Below the pieces are notes generated by a model, which ran no database searches, was not told where the DNA came from, and saw only the letters and a program-made list of their open reading frames with translations. From assembly GCF_000230675.1 (NCBI RefSeq), contig NZ_AGIK01000001.1, positions 1,195,207 through 1,259,206 of the forward strand: a stretch of DNA of 64,000 nt. The letters run 5' to 3'. Of this stretch, positions 26,881 to 36,693 are shown one piece after another; position 1 is the first letter of the stretch; every line of letters begins with the position of its first letter. Origin of the DNA: Synechococcus sp. WH 8016 (GTDB lineage Bacteria > Cyanobacteriota > Cyanobacteriia > PCC-6307 > Cyanobiaceae). The translations under genes and the position numbers were made by a program.

Positions 26881-27762
26881 TCAAGCCGCCACTTGAAAAG
26901 TATCGGCAGGCAAACCTTTCACACCCACATCCGCCTGAAACAGGCCACCAGCCAAGGGCTCAGCCGCAATGGCAGCAGCATCCATCTCCCTTCTTGCGGT
27001 CGTCATAAACAACTGATCCAAGTGGGGACCGCCAAAACAACAGGAGGTGACCTGACGACAAGGCACCGCCAATCGGTCGAGCAATTGACCGCTGATGGGA
27101 TCCCAGCGCGTGACCGCCCCACCACCAAAGAGGGCGATCCAAAGCATTCCCTCCGCATCGATGCACATGCCATCCGGAACGGCATCCCAATCCTCTGGAA
27201 TCTGCACACAGATGCTGGGTTCTGCGGCGATCTCACCTGAGCTGGTGAGCGGGAAGGCCATCACCTTCAGCGTTGGCGAGTCAATGAAATAGAGCGTCCC
27301 ACGGTCTTGACTCCAAGCCAGTCCGTTGGAAATGGTGAGCTGGCGGCGTTGGCGCGTGATCCTTCCATCACCATCCAGCCGCCATAGAGCACCAGCCATC
27401 GGCTCAAAGTCATAGGCCATCGTGCCGGCCCAAAAGCGGCCCCAAGGATCACATTTACCGTCGTTGAAGCGATTGCCAGGCCGGTCGACCTCTGGATCCA
27501 ACAACAGGGTCACAGCCCCGCTGCTCGGATCCATCCTCATCAACCCCGCCGCTGTTGCTAAGAGCAAATCGCCGACGGATGTGGGAACAACAGCACCCAC
27601 GTGGGCAGGAAGATACAAAAAATCATTGTTTCCTGTTGCAGGATCAAACAGGCCAATTCTGGAAGCCTCAATATCCACCCAAAGCAGAATGTTCCGCTCA
27701 GACCACCAGCAGGGTCCTTCTGCCAACCCTGCGGCGATCGGCAACACACAACGACAGGTCAT
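26881..27762 (-). CDS. SMP-30/gluconolactonase/LRE family protein
   Basis: A 293-residue six-bladed beta-propeller lactonase-type protein. Metal ligands are visible as Glu in AAGLAEGPCWW, Asn in FNDGKCDPWGRFWAG, Asn in ISNGLAWSQD and Asp in AVPDGMCIDAEG, the full calcium/zinc site of the SMP-30 group. Likely substrates are sugar lactones such as gluconolactone. ATG 27762 shares a base with the stop of the upstream secreted-protein gene (TGATG); a TTG at 27765 is an alternative. Confidence 0.9.
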   Translation of the reverse strand: MTCRCVLPIAAGLAEGPCWWSERNILLWVDIEASRIGLFDPATGNNDFLYLPAHVGAVVPTSVGDLLLATAAGLMRMDPSSGAVTLLLDPEVDRPGNRFNDGKCDPWGRFWAGTMAYDFEPMAGALWRLDGDGRITRQRRQLTISNGLAWSQDRGTLYFIDSPTLKVMAFPLTSSGEIAAEPSICVQIPEDWDAVPDGMCIDAEGMLWIALFGGGAVTRWDPISGQLLDRLAVPCRQVTSCCFGGPHLDQLFMTTARREMDAAAIAAEPLAGGLFQADVGVKGLPADTFQVAA

Positions 27763-28148
27763 CAATACAAAACAGGCCTATCTACACGTTTCCTTCCCAG
27801 AATCACGCGCTTGACCACACCTTCTTTCTTGGTATAGTGAACTAATTTATCGCCCTCAACGGTATTCAAACTCATCGCTCCGGCCTGGCGATAGTCACGA
27901 TCAAAGGGCAAGGTCCATGATTTACCGCTACGCATCACATACACAACAAATCGACGATCCTCACTGATACAAAACCGTACGTTTACCTCATCAAAGACAC
28001 CAACATCGCTTCCATAGTCAGCCTTGCTGTAGTCACACGCCTGAGCTCGCTCATATTCATCCTTAATGCCAGCATGGGTCGGTGCTGGCATTCCCACACC
28101 CGCCAAACAGGCAAGGACCACTCCGAAGACAGAACGCGAAGAGTTCAT
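27762..28148 (-). CDS. Secreted small protein, 128 residues
   Basis: Starts MNSSRSVFGVVLACLAGVGM with a signal peptide ending near PTHA, then a mature part of about 105 residues with two cysteines (QACDYSKADYGSD, VRFCISEDRRFVVYVMRSGK) that probably pair. Beta-rich. No family recognised. It is translationally coupled by a one-base overlap to the SMP-30 gene; the two are thus co-expressed, which is odd for a secreted and a likely cytoplasmic protein. Confidence 0.7.
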   Translation of the reverse strand: MNSSRSVFGVVLACLAGVGMPAPTHAGIKDEYERAQACDYSKADYGSDVGVFDEVNVRFCISEDRRFVVYVMRSGKSWTLPFDRDYRQAGAMSLNTVEGDKLVHYTKKEGVVKRVILGRKRVDRPVLY

Positions 28149-28197
28149 GTCAAGCATGCTTCTCCTGGTTTTGAGCTGGAGCAGTCATAGCAGCACA

Positions 28198-29445
28198 TCA
28201 AGGGACCAATCGCCTAAATGTCTTTTTGCCTAGCTGAAGAACCTTCCCTTCCAATTCGGATACTGAAGCAAATTCTTGATTGGGGTCGGTGATTTTCTCT
28301 CCCTCAAGGCGTGCGGCTCCCCCTTTGATTTGCCGGCGCGCCTCACTACTGCTGGCACAGATCCCCACCGCACTGAGCAGATAGAACGCCTTGGCCGGAA
28401 AATTCACTGCAGAAAGTGATGCCTCTGGCACATCCGCCGCTGCTGCACCCGATCCAGCCACCAACGTGGCAGCATCCGCCTGAGCTTTTTGGGCCACCTC
28501 CATGCCATAGCGGCTTGCCGTCACCGCCAAAGCCATGGCTTTTTGCTTTTCACGGGGATTCTCCGGCAAGGCTTCATCGGCCAGATCGGTGAGCAACATC
28601 AGATAGTCGTGAATGGCCGCATCACCAACTTTCTCGAGCTTGGAGTACATCGACAGCGGATCATCTTCCAAGCCCACCGTGTTGCCAAGGCTCTTACTCA
28701 TCTTCTGAACGCCATCAAGACCAACAAGGATGGGTAAGAGCAAGCCGAACTGCGTTCGTTGGCCGAAGTGACGCTGCAAGTCACGCCCCATCGCCACATT
28801 GAATTTCTGATCCGTCCCCCCCAGCTCCACATCAGCATCCACAGCCACAGAGTCATACCCCTGAAGCAAGGGATAGAGGAACTCATGCAGAGCGATTGGG
28901 GTACCGCTCCCATAACGCTTGGCAAAATCATCCTTGGCCAACATTTGACCCACGGTGGCCGTTCCCAGCAAGCCAATCACCTGAGACAAGTCCAGGCCCT
29001 CAAGCCATTCGCTGTTGCGTCGCACCTCCAGGCGTCCTGGAGTTTCAAAATCAAGCAGGGCCCGTTCCTTGGGTTGTCCTTGCCCTAGCTGGCGCAGATA
29101 GGTCGTCGCATTGGCCTCGACCTGCTCCGTTGTGAGCTGAACGCGTGTAGCACTCTTGCCCGTTGGATCACCGATCCGAGCGGTGAAATCACCAATAATC
29201 AAGACGGCTGTATGCCCCGCATCCTGAAAAGCACGCAGCTTGCGAAACAAAATGCTGTGGCCGAGGTGAATATCGCTTCCTGTTGGGTCAATGCCCAACT
29301 TCACCCGAAGTGGACGGCCATCCTTGGCAGCCGCGGCCAAGCGCGCAGCTAACGCCTGATCCCCATCATCAGGATTCCCGTCCGGAAATAAATCGGCCAT
29401 CCCCCGCGCCAACCAGTTCGGAAGTGAATTGCGGTTGACTGTCAT
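28198..29445 (-). CDS. tyrS: Tyrosyl-tRNA synthetase
   Basis: Class I synthetase for tRNA-Tyr, 415 residues. The HIGH-type motif is [15 protein letters not shown] and the KMSKS motif is in [13 protein letters not shown]. The C-terminal S4-like RNA-binding domain is present ([20 protein letters not shown]). It belongs to the TyrRS group with the HLGH variant. It lies downstream of the DUF1825 gene on the same strand, 36 bases between them. Confidence 0.96.
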   Translation of the reverse strand: MTVNRNSLPNWLARGMADLFPDGNPDDGDQALAARLAAAAKDGRPLRVKLGIDPTGSDIHLGHSILFRKLRAFQDAGHTAVLIIGDFTARIGDPTGKSATRVQLTTEQVEANATTYLRQLGQGQPKERALLDFETPGRLEVRRNSEWLEGLDLSQVIGLLGTATVGQMLAKDDFAKRYGSGTPIALHEFLYPLLQGYDSVAVDADVELGGTDQKFNVAMGRDLQRHFGQRTQFGLLLPILVGLDGVQKMSKSLGNTVGLEDDPLSMYSKLEKVGDAAIHDYLMLLTDLADEALPENPREKQKAMALAVTASRYGMEVAQKAQADAATLVAGSGAAAADVPEASLSAVNFPAKAFYLLSAVGICASSSEARRQIKGGAARLEGEKITDPNQEFASVSELEGKVLQLGKKTFRRLVP

Positions 29446-29481
29446 CGAAGGAGGACTTGGCTGTGCGACGGATCGTACGGC

Positions 29482-29811
29482 TCACTGACCTTCCGATTGC
29501 TCGAGCTGACTCTTCATCCGCTCCAAGGTTTGATTCATCTGTTCGAACATTTGCTCAGGCGTGATCCCAAACTGCCCAAGCTGCGTTCGCAACTGTTCGA
29601 CCGTGAGCTTGGCTTGAAAGTCTTCTGAGAGCTCAAAGCGTTTCATAAAAACGCGGTAACGCTCCATCAGGTCTTCCATCGTGTCGATGAACTTCTTCTT
29701 CCCTTCTCGGTCGAACTTTCCATAATCCGACCCGAGCTGCATCAACTGTTGGTAATCGCCAAAAAGATGCTTGGCCTCCTCCTGCACGATTTCGGAATCG
29801 AAGAAGGCCAT
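29482..29811 (-). CDS. DUF1825 family protein
   Basis: A 109-residue all-helical protein starting MAFFDSEIVQEEAKHLFGDY. The N-terminal FFDSEIVQEEAKxLxxDYQxLMxLG pattern is the DUF1825 signature, a cyanobacterial family of unknown function. The C-terminal half is a Gln/Glu-rich amphipathic helix (MFEQMNQTLERMKSQLEQSE). ATG 29811; an extension upstream would overlap the divergent regulator. It is likely co-transcribed with tyrS. Confidence 0.85.
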   Translation of the reverse strand: MAFFDSEIVQEEAKHLFGDYQQLMQLGSDYGKFDREGKKKFIDTMEDLMERYRVFMKRFELSEDFQAKLTVEQLRTQLGQFGITPEQMFEQMNQTLERMKSQLEQSEGQ

Positions 29812-29917
29812 GGTCCTGAGAAAGAGTCGTTCATATTTTGAACAATTCACGCAATCCCTCACAGTGCGGATCCACGCCCCCTCACCAAAGCCAACATGTG
29901 GAGAGTTTCAAAACGGC

Positions 29918-30646
29918 TTGGATCTCACCTCCCAGATCCCCAGACTTCAGACACGCAGCAAGCAGGGTCACAGTCTTCTGCGCGGAAGTCGCACAGCGAT
30001 TGCCAGTGCTGATCAGGTGTTAATGGCCAGCTGGATGGGCTGGTTTCAGGACTTAGGGCAGCTCGTTGCTGCCGCCACGACTGAAGAAGAATGTCTTCAG
30101 AGGTTGCAAACAACGGATGCCAACCTCTTGATCTGTACGGACCAGCTTGAGGGTGGCAATGGCCCGAGCCTCGTTCGGCGCGCCAAGCAGAACAATCCCA
30201 GCTTGAAAGCGTTGCTGCTTGTTCAGCGTCCAATTCTGCGCACCATCCTCCAGGCGATCGACGCACCCTGCGATGGATTGTGCTCCCATCAAAATGTCGG
30301 GATGGGAGGCGTCACAGCTGCGCTGACCGCCATGGAATCCGATGGCACGTATCACGATGCCGTGATCGCCGACGTTCTCCGGCACGGTCGACTGGGACGC
30401 ACCGCCTCCGGCGCCATTCCTCCCGAACTGAGCCTGAAGGAAGAGGACGTGCTGCGTGGACTTTGCAAAGGAATGAGCAATCAGGACATCGCAGACAGCC
30501 TTGTCGTCTCCATCGACACCGTGAAATCCCACATCGGCAGCCTGCTGCGCAAACTGCAGGCCAACAATCGCACCCATGCCGTGGTGGTGGCTTTTCAACA
30601 GGGACTGATCGAAATCCCAACCCAGCCTCCACGCTGGAACCCCTAA
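29918..30646 (+). CDS. LuxR-type response regulator with atypical receiver
   Basis: About 242 residues from a TTG start (29918); the true start is uncertain. The C-terminal 60 residues are a clear LuxR/FixJ helix-turn-helix: LKEEDVLRGLCKGMSNQDIA then VVSIDTVKSHIGSLLRKLQ. The N-terminal domain is receiver-like: LLICTDQLEGGNGPSLV retains an Asp at the phosphorylation position, but the switch Ser/Thr segment reads ALLLVQRP and the conserved Lys position reads DGLCSHQNVG. It is therefore probably a pseudo-receiver. Divergent from the DUF1825 gene. Confidence 0.8.
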   Translation: MDLTSQIPRLQTRSKQGHSLLRGSRTAIASADQVLMASWMGWFQDLGQLVAAATTEEECLQRLQTTDANLLICTDQLEGGNGPSLVRRAKQNNPSLKALLLVQRPILRTILQAIDAPCDGLCSHQNVGMGGVTAALTAMESDGTYHDAVIADVLRHGRLGRTASGAIPPELSLKEEDVLRGLCKGMSNQDIADSLVVSIDTVKSHIGSLLRKLQANNRTHAVVVAFQQGLIEIPTQPPRWNP

Positions 30647-30700
30647 CACCTGAGGCTTGGGCTCGGTATCGTCCTGGCCAAGAAGCAAGTTCCCGAATCA

Positions 30701-31288
30701 ATGGCGCGCCAGCACTGGCTTGACCCCCTGGCTCGCAAGCTCTTGCAGGCCACCGGCGATCTACCTCCAGATCCTGTCCAAGCAAAACAACCAGCGAAAC
30801 AAAAGCTGAGCGCTCCTCCTACCCCAGCAGAAACCTGGAGCCTGGATGTCAACAGGGCAACCCCTGAGCAATGGCAAAAACTGCCCGGTTGCAGTGAGGC
30901 GATGGTCGACGTCTTAATGCGACTCCAACGGGGTGGGGTGCAGTTCACCCAGCTGGATGATCTCGTTCTTCTGCTGAACCTTCCTCATGATCTGGTGGAG
31001 CGCTGGACACCCCACCTGGTGTTCCGCTGGCATGGGGATGCTCCCGTGCTGCCTGAACAGCCCCCCCTGGATCTCAATGCCGCTGCCCCCACCTTGTTGG
31101 AGCAGACGCTCAACTGGCCAAAACCCCGACTCCAACGTCTGATCCAGGAGAGGCGGCTTAAGCCGTTTGAACATCTCGCCGATCTCCAGGAACGCGTGTG
31201 TTTACCCCCTGATGCTGTGGAACAGCTGATTGGTCGCGTGAGTTTTGGGGCGCGGCCATCCGGCCCCAGCCTTCCTCCAAGGGGCTAA
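30701..31288 (+). CDS. Helix-hairpin-helix protein, ComEA-like
   Basis: A 195-residue soluble protein with repeated DNA-binding HhH units: LDVNRATPEQWQKLPGCSEA (residues about 48-67), then LDDLVLLLNLPHDLVERW and LDLNAAAPTLLEQTLNWPKP followed by FEHLADLQERVCLPPDAVEQ. The LDVN/LDLN-A-T/A starts are typical of ComEA-type repeats. No signal peptide, so it is not a canonical ComEA. It is four bases upstream of a GIY-YIG gene, indicating a joint role on DNA. Confidence 0.78.
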   Translation: MARQHWLDPLARKLLQATGDLPPDPVQAKQPAKQKLSAPPTPAETWSLDVNRATPEQWQKLPGCSEAMVDVLMRLQRGGVQFTQLDDLVLLLNLPHDLVERWTPHLVFRWHGDAPVLPEQPPLDLNAAAPTLLEQTLNWPKPRLQRLIQERRLKPFEHLADLQERVCLPPDAVEQLIGRVSFGARPSGPSLPPRG

Positions 31289-31292
31289 ACCC

Positions 31293-31907
31293 ATGGGCAC
31301 TCCACCTGGGCAGGGCAACCTTTTCGAGCAGCCATTAGCAGAATCCAGTGGACTGATCGATCCGTCCCTGCCCCTGAGTGCGGAGCTGTTGCGGGGTTGG
31401 CAAGAGCGCATCCATCAGTTCCAGGCACCTCTGTTCGCACCACCATTGGAGTCTGAGGCCGGGCATCGAGATGAACCAACTGGACAACAACAACTGTTTG
31501 CCAGCGACAACACCAATCCGCTGAGCAATTTCCAGCCTCTTCAGCTCAGGCCCTTAGCGTTGAGCTTCTGGCGTTGGCCCAACAGTCGCCATCAAGGGGC
31601 GGCCATCTATCTCGTGATGGATCGCCCGAAAGAACTCGACCATCCCATCCTTCTCTACATCGGAGAAACCAAGGCGGCTGATCGTCGCTGGAAGGGCGAG
31701 CACGACTGCAAGGCCTACTTGGCGAGTTACCAAGAGGCCTGCATGGGCACGGGCTTGTGCTGCAGCACAAGCATTCGTTTTTGGGCCGATGTTCCCCAGG
31801 ACACCCGTTCACGACGACGCCTGGAACAAACCTTGATTCGCCTCTGGCAACCGCCCTTCAACAAGGAAACCCGTGCGCGTTGGTCCACACCGTTCCATGC
31901 CGATTAA
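31293..31907 (+). CDS. GIY-YIG nuclease superfamily protein
   Basis: A 204-residue protein. The N-terminal 90 residues are variable; the C-terminal half carries a GIY-YIG-like fold: GAAIYLVMDRP in place of GIY, ILLYIGETKAADRRWKGEHD with the YIG strand and Arg, and RRRLEQTLIRLWQPPFNKET with the catalytic Glu and Asn positions. The order matches UvrC/UPF0213-type domains. ATG 31293 is four bases after the stop of the HhH gene. Nuclease activity is plausible but untested. Confidence 0.72.
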   Translation: MGTPPGQGNLFEQPLAESSGLIDPSLPLSAELLRGWQERIHQFQAPLFAPPLESEAGHRDEPTGQQQLFASDNTNPLSNFQPLQLRPLALSFWRWPNSRHQGAAIYLVMDRPKELDHPILLYIGETKAADRRWKGEHDCKAYLASYQEACMGTGLCCSTSIRFWADVPQDTRSRRRLEQTLIRLWQPPFNKETRARWSTPFHAD

Positions 31908-31944
31908 GGGTGCCCCGTAGCATCGACTCACGCGCCCAATCTCC

Positions 31945-33435
31945 ATGCAGATCTCCCTCTCTTCGGCCCAGCCACAGGCCTGGTCGGGAACCGTCTTGGC
32001 CCTAGGCATTGCAGAGGGGGATCCCAATGGCTGGATCCCAGCGATGGAGGAACGCTTTTCCATCTCCCTGGGCGACTGGTTGGAACAACGCAAGTTCCAA
32101 GGAAAAAGCGGAGAGCAGGCGAGCCTTCAACTCCTCAACCCCAACTGCTCATCCCTCGTGCTGATCGGCATGGGCCCTCTTGAAGCACTTGATGTCAATA
32201 GCTTTCGGAAGGCTGGAGCTGCTGCGGCACGGGCGAGCAAGGAGCAAGCAGGCAGCCTCGGATTGCTCTTGCCATGGAACGCCGTGAATCCTGCAGACGC
32301 AGTCAGCGTTGCAGCGCAAGCGGTCAGGCTTGCTCTCTACAGCGATCAACGCTTCCGCAGCAAACCCGAGCCCAGCATCCACCCCGAGCGTCTGGAACTG
32401 CTTGGCCCTCTCCCCAACACGCTCAGCAGTGCCCTCGAAGCGGTGCATCCCATTTGCGCGGGGGTCGAGCTCGCACGAGAACTGGTTGCGGCGCCTCCGA
32501 ACAGCGTCACCCCATCCGCCCTTGCGGACAGCGCCGCTCAGCTGGCGCATGAGCATGGCTTGGACTTGAAGGTGCTCGAGCGCAGCGACTGTGAAGCCAG
32601 GGGAATGGGGTCATTCCTTTCCGTCTGTCAAGGCTCAGATATGGATCCCAAGTTCATCCATCTCACCTACCGCCCCTCAGGTCCGGCCACAAGACGGGTG
32701 GTCTTGGTGGGCAAGGGACTCACGTTTGATTCCGGCGGTTACAACCTGAAAGTGGGTGCTGCTCAGATCGACATGATGAAATTCGATATGGGAGGCAGTG
32801 CAGCCGTTCTTGGCGCGATGCGCTCGATCGCTGAGCTCCGCCCCGAGGGGGTGGAAGTGCACATGCTGGTGGCGTCATGCGAAAACATGATCAACGGATC
32901 TGCCGTGCACCCCGGTGACATCGTCACCGCGTCCAATGGCACCACGATTGAAATCAACAACACGGATGCGGAAGGCCGGCTCACCCTCGCGGATGCCTTG
33001 GTTTATGCATCCGAGCTCGAACCCGATGCCATCGTTGACCTGGCCACATTGACCGGAGCCTGCGTGATTGCCCTTGGCGACGAGATTGCCGGGCTTTGGA
33101 CTGGAGACGATGCGCTTGCCCACGCCTTAGAGGGAGCAGCAAAGGATGCAGGGGAAGGGATCTGGCGCATGCCGATGCACCAGGACTATCGAAAAGGACT
33201 GAAATCACTGCTTGCGGACCTGAAAAACACAGGTCCTCGCCCAGGAGGCTCAATCACAGCCGCTTTGTTCCTCAAGGAATTTGTCCAAAGCTCCATCCCA
33301 TGGGCCCACATCGACATCGCCGGCACGGTGTGGAGCGATAAAGGAAGAGGAATGGATCCTGCTGGAGCCACAGGCTATGGAGTCCGCACCTTGGTGAATT
33401 GGGTGTGTGCTCAAACCCAGCAAGCCGAGGCTTAA
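31945..33435 (+). CDS. pepA: Leucyl aminopeptidase (cytosol aminopeptidase, M17)
   Basis: A 496-residue M17 metallopeptidase that trims N-terminal residues from peptides. The metal and active-site segments are complete: VGKGLTFDSGGYNLK, MMKFDMGGSAAVLG, and the signature NNTDAEGRLTLADALVY. The C-terminal LKNTGPRPGGSITAALFL also fits. ATG 31945 is 37 bases past the GIY-YIG stop. Confidence 0.97.
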   Translation: MQISLSSAQPQAWSGTVLALGIAEGDPNGWIPAMEERFSISLGDWLEQRKFQGKSGEQASLQLLNPNCSSLVLIGMGPLEALDVNSFRKAGAAAARASKEQAGSLGLLLPWNAVNPADAVSVAAQAVRLALYSDQRFRSKPEPSIHPERLELLGPLPNTLSSALEAVHPICAGVELARELVAAPPNSVTPSALADSAAQLAHEHGLDLKVLERSDCEARGMGSFLSVCQGSDMDPKFIHLTYRPSGPATRRVVLVGKGLTFDSGGYNLKVGAAQIDMMKFDMGGSAAVLGAMRSIAELRPEGVEVHMLVASCENMINGSAVHPGDIVTASNGTTIEINNTDAEGRLTLADALVYASELEPDAIVDLATLTGACVIALGDEIAGLWTGDDALAHALEGAAKDAGEGIWRMPMHQDYRKGLKSLLADLKNTGPRPGGSITAALFLKEFVQSSIPWAHIDIAGTVWSDKGRGMDPAGATGYGVRTLVNWVCAQTQQAEA

Positions 33436-33467
33436 ATTTTCCCAAGACTGTGAACCCACAAAAACAA

Positions 33468-33704
33468 ATGGCTTCCAGACCCTTGCGCTGGTACGTGCGA
33501 GCTCAACTTGGAGTTCTGCTTTTACCTGCAGGTCTCTGCCTGTTCGGGGAAGCGATCAGTCGAAGGATTATTCAGCTACTAGGACAGGACCGTGGCCCTT
33601 GGTTTTGGTATGGAACGCTGAGCCTGATCTGCATCAATGCAGGAATCGGCTTAATGATTGAAAGCGGTCTTCTCAGCGGTTATCCAGGCCGACGAGCCGA
33701 TTAG
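33468..33704 (+). CDS. Small two-span membrane protein, 78 residues
   Basis: Starts MASRPLRWYVRAQLGVLLLP with a basic cytoplasmic start and two hydrophobic segments, LGVLLLPAGLCLFGEAI and WFWYGTLSLICINAGIGLMI. Ends in a basic GYPGRRAD tail. No family recognised. An in-frame GTG at 33450 would add six residues. It follows pepA by 32 bases and overlaps the stop of the convergent small gene by four bases. Confidence 0.68.
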   Translation: MASRPLRWYVRAQLGVLLLPAGLCLFGEAISRRIIQLLGQDRGPWFWYGTLSLICINAGIGLMIESGLLSGYPGRRAD

Positions 33705-33874
33705 GACGCAACCGCAGTCATCGCACGTGGGCACTCAAGGGCATGAATTTGCCAACGCGCCCGCTCAGAACACGTCGCAAGTACACGATCCAAATCATCC
33801 GAAGCCTGCTTCGTCGACGGATAAGGACCAACGTGACGCGTCACTAGACCATCCTTGATCGTCAGCAGATACAT
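33701..33874 (-). CDS. Conserved small hypothetical protein, 57 residues
   Basis: Begins MYLLTIKDGLVTRHVGPYPS and continues with TKQASDDLDRVLATC, a beta hairpin followed by an alpha helix. The ATG at 33874 follows AGGGGCTGT, a good ribosome-binding site. The function is unknown. Longer frames upstream add a basic segment that looks non-coding. Confidence 0.65.
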   Translation of the reverse strand: MYLLTIKDGLVTRHVGPYPSTKQASDDLDRVLATCSERARWQIHALECPRAMTAVAS

Positions 33875-34015
33875 ACAGCCCCTCCACAAATCTTGGGCCA
33901 ATGGTAAGGACAAAGTCTTAAGGCGTCGAGAGGGGATAACCCGCATCTTCACTGAGAAATGCCTGAATGGAACCAAGGCCCGAATTACAGATTTTCTTCG
34001 GTTTTTAAAAAGTGG

Positions 34016-34648
34016 TTATTGGGAGCTGGGGCTCGCCCATGCTGCTCCCGTCCTTGCACGTTCGCCCCATACGGCATCAAGACGGCGATCACGCCCACAA
34101 CTGAAACGGTAATAGCGATAACGAAGCTCGTTATTATTGGCATAATTTTGATGATAATCCTCAGCAGACCAGAACTGAACTGCATCACGAATCTGCACTT
34201 TAATCTTAGATTTAGACACCCCTAATTCACTGGCAGCAGAAGCAGCACTCGCTTGCGCAACCACAGCCTGATTCTCTCCAGCGGTGAAAATAACTGGCCG
34301 ATAAGAGTCTCCTCGATCACAAAACTGGCCTTGTCCATCAAGCGGGTCAACATTGCGCCAGTAATGCTGCAAAAGAGTGGCATAACTGATTTTATCGGAA
34401 TCAAATCGCACCCGCACAACCTCTTGGTGTCCACTTTTTTCACCACTCACTTGTTGATACGTGGGGTTATCCACATGGCCGCCGCTATAACCACTTTCGG
34501 CAGAAATCACACCTTCCAAATCCTCTAAATCATGTTCAAGGCACCAAAAACAGCCGCCAGCTAGAACCGCATCCTGGACAGCTGCCAGGGCTGACATTGG
34601 GTTCAAAAACAGGATGCTGGCCAAAACCAGCGGGATCAACGCACGCAT
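34016..34648 (-). CDS. msrA: Exported peptide-methionine (S)-S-oxide reductase
   Basis: Reduces methionine-S-sulfoxide in proteins. The 210-residue product starts MRALIPLVLASILFLNPMSA, a signal peptide cut near ALA, so this MsrA works in the periplasm or lumen. The catalytic motif is VLAGGCFWCLEHDLE, followed by SGYSGGHVDNPTYQQVSG and EVVRVRFD, and YHQNY near the C-terminus. A final 35-residue tail is Arg- and Ala-rich. It lies 13 bases downstream of lpxB and is probably the last gene of the envelope operon. Confidence 0.92.
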   Translation of the reverse strand: MRALIPLVLASILFLNPMSALAAVQDAVLAGGCFWCLEHDLEDLEGVISAESGYSGGHVDNPTYQQVSGEKSGHQEVVRVRFDSDKISYATLLQHYWRNVDPLDGQGQFCDRGDSYRPVIFTAGENQAVVAQASAASAASELGVSKSKIKVQIRDAVQFWSAEDYHQNYANNNELRYRYYRFSCGRDRRLDAVWGERARTGAAWASPSSQ

Positions 34649-34661
34649 ACAGTCAGGATGG

Positions 34662-35837
34662 CTATTGGATCTGGTCAAGAATGGCTTCAGCAGCACGGTC
34701 GGTCACACCCGGTTCACCAAGGGTGTCACGCAAGCGCTGATACCCATCCAAAATCTTTTGGCGCTCCTCCTGGTGATCCAACAGCGGAATCGCCAAGGCC
34801 ACAAGCTGATCGGCGTTGAAATCCTCCTGTAACAGCTCCGGAACCAAACGCTCCTTAAGCAGAAGGTTGACTGGCGAAATGTGATCCACGTGAAAACGCA
34901 GAATTCTCCGTGCCACCCAGGCCGTCACACGACTGACGCGATAGCCCACCACTTGCGGCACACCCTGAAGGGCTAATTCCAGATTCACCGTGCCCGATTT
35001 ACCCAGTGCCAAGTCCGCAGCGGCAAACAGGTGGGGCTTCATGGCATCCGCCTGATCGGCGGGAATGACGGTCCCGCGAACTCCCGCTTGGTCTAGGGCC
35101 TGTTGCAAAGGCTCCTCAAAGCGCTCCAATCCCGCTGGGACCATCACATTCAACGATGGGTCACGGGCCTGAAGGGTGGCAGCAGCCTGCACCAATTCAG
35201 GCATGAGGTAACGCAATTCCTGAGGCCGTGATGCAGGCATCAAGAGCAAGAGGGCTCCTTCCGAGGGCAAACCCAGCGCACGACGGGCAGCCTGGCGATC
35301 AGGCGAAACCGGAACCATGTCGAGAAGGGGGTGCCCGACCCAGGTCACCTCAGCGCCTCGACCGGCATAAAACTCGGCTTCTTCAGGGAAAATCGCCAGG
35401 ATGCGATCTGTGAACTGCAGCAAACTTTTGGTGCCTCCCTCCCCAATGCGCCAAGCCCATTCCTGGGGAGCGATGTAATAGGTGATTGGTACATCCGGCA
35501 GACGGTCTCTGAGGCTGTGGCCTAAGCGCACATTGGCGCCCATGTAGTCGATCAACACCACCCCATCGGGTGGACGTTCTTGCAACACCCGATCCACCCT
35601 GGCTTGCAATCGAATCGTTGGCACGACCAAAGGCAGGGCTTCCCATAAACCGATCGCTCCCATCGGAGAGGTATCGGCCAGCAACTCAGCTCCAGCTGCC
35701 TGCATCCGTTCACCGCCCAGCGCGAGGACTTCTAAATAGAGTCCACGACGTTCAGCGACGCGCCAAAGGGCCTGAATCAGCAAGCTTCCCTGCAAATCTC
35801 CTGACACCTCGCCGGTGCTGATGAGCAGACGCACCAT
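34662..35837 (-). CDS. lpxB: Lipid-A-disaccharide synthase
   Basis: GT19 glycosyltransferase joining UDP-2,3-diacylglucosamine and lipid X. The 391 residues begin [20 protein letters not shown] (the SxGExSGD family motif) and include [34 protein letters not shown] and a C-terminal [20 protein letters not shown] nucleotide-sugar site. Its ATG shares a base with the lpxA stop (TGATG). Peripheral inner-membrane enzyme. Confidence 0.95.
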   Translation of the reverse strand: MVRLLISTGEVSGDLQGSLLIQALWRVAERRGLYLEVLALGGERMQAAGAELLADTSPMGAIGLWEALPLVVPTIRLQARVDRVLQERPPDGVVLIDYMGANVRLGHSLRDRLPDVPITYYIAPQEWAWRIGEGGTKSLLQFTDRILAIFPEEAEFYAGRGAEVTWVGHPLLDMVPVSPDRQAARRALGLPSEGALLLLMPASRPQELRYLMPELVQAAATLQARDPSLNVMVPAGLERFEEPLQQALDQAGVRGTVIPADQADAMKPHLFAAADLALGKSGTVNLELALQGVPQVVGYRVSRVTAWVARRILRFHVDHISPVNLLLKERLVPELLQEDFNADQLVALAIPLLDHQEERQKILDGYQRLRDTLGEPGVTDRAAEAILDQIQ

Positions 35838-36688
35838 CAGCGACTCGATGGAGGAGGCATGGGGCCCCGTCGACCTGTCGACAAGGAACCCTCCAAAAAC
35901 GTACAGAGATGATTTGCGGCAGGCAGCAAAGCCTGCTGCCTCGCAAGGTTTAAGCCATCGGAAATAACGTGGTCGGAGCGGTAGAGCAACGACCAGATCT
36001 CCTGAAGCTGTTTAAATTCCTGCCCCCCCTCGAGGCGGTGCAAGCCCTGGCGGCGCAAGCCCACACGATTGAGACCCCGAACTCTGCCTGGATGCCCTTC
36101 CACAAGACAGTAGGGAGGAACATCACGGTCCACACGGGTCATGCCACCAACCATGGCCATGCCGCCGATGTGCACAAATTGATGAATTCCTAAACAACCA
36201 CCGATTACAGCCCGATCTTCAATCAGCACGTGGCCTGCAACTTGGATGCCATTCGACATCACAATGTTATTTCCAAGCAAACAATTATGCCCAAGGTGGC
36301 AGTAAGCCATGAGCAAATTGTTGTCCCCAATTCGAGTCTGCTCCCCTTCATCGGTAGCACGATTAATCGTGACGCATTCACGAATGGTGTTGTGATTACC
36401 AATGACAACCTCCGTCTGAGCGCCTTTGTATTTCAAATCCTGAGGTTCTTGACCTAAACAGGCACCCGGGTAAATGCGATTGTGAGCGCCAATGCGCAGA
36501 AGACCATCGAGCACGACGTTGGGACCGATCCAGGTATTCGCTCCGATGCTCACCTCAGGACCAATCACAGCTCCAGGACCGATCACCACACCATTGGCGA
36601 GTTGCGCTCGGGAATCCACCACCGCCATCGGATGGACCTGAGCGGGGCGATCGTCCGTGATCACTGATGTGGAGAGCTCCTCACTCAT
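35837..36688 (-). CDS. lpxA: UDP-N-acetylglucosamine acyltransferase
   Basis: First enzyme of lipid A synthesis, a left-handed parallel beta-helix of hexapeptide repeats ([21 protein letters not shown], trimmed here to its start). The 283-residue product includes the catalytic His setting [20 protein letters not shown] and [16 protein letters not shown] chose ATG 36688; a TTG at 36697 would overlap the fabZ stop. The order fabZ-lpxA-lpxB is the classical one. Confidence 0.95.
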   Translation of the reverse strand: MSEELSTSVITDDRPAQVHPMAVVDSRAQLANGVVIGPGAVIGPEVSIGANTWIGPNVVLDGLLRIGAHNRIYPGACLGQEPQDLKYKGAQTEVVIGNHNTIRECVTINRATDEGEQTRIGDNNLLMAYCHLGHNCLLGNNIVMSNGIQVAGHVLIEDRAVIGGCLGIHQFVHIGGMAMVGGMTRVDRDVPPYCLVEGHPGRVRGLNRVGLRRQGLHRLEGGQEFKQLQEIWSLLYRSDHVISDGLNLARQQALLPAANHLCTFLEGSLSTGRRGPMPPPSSR

Positions 36689-36693
36689 CACGA

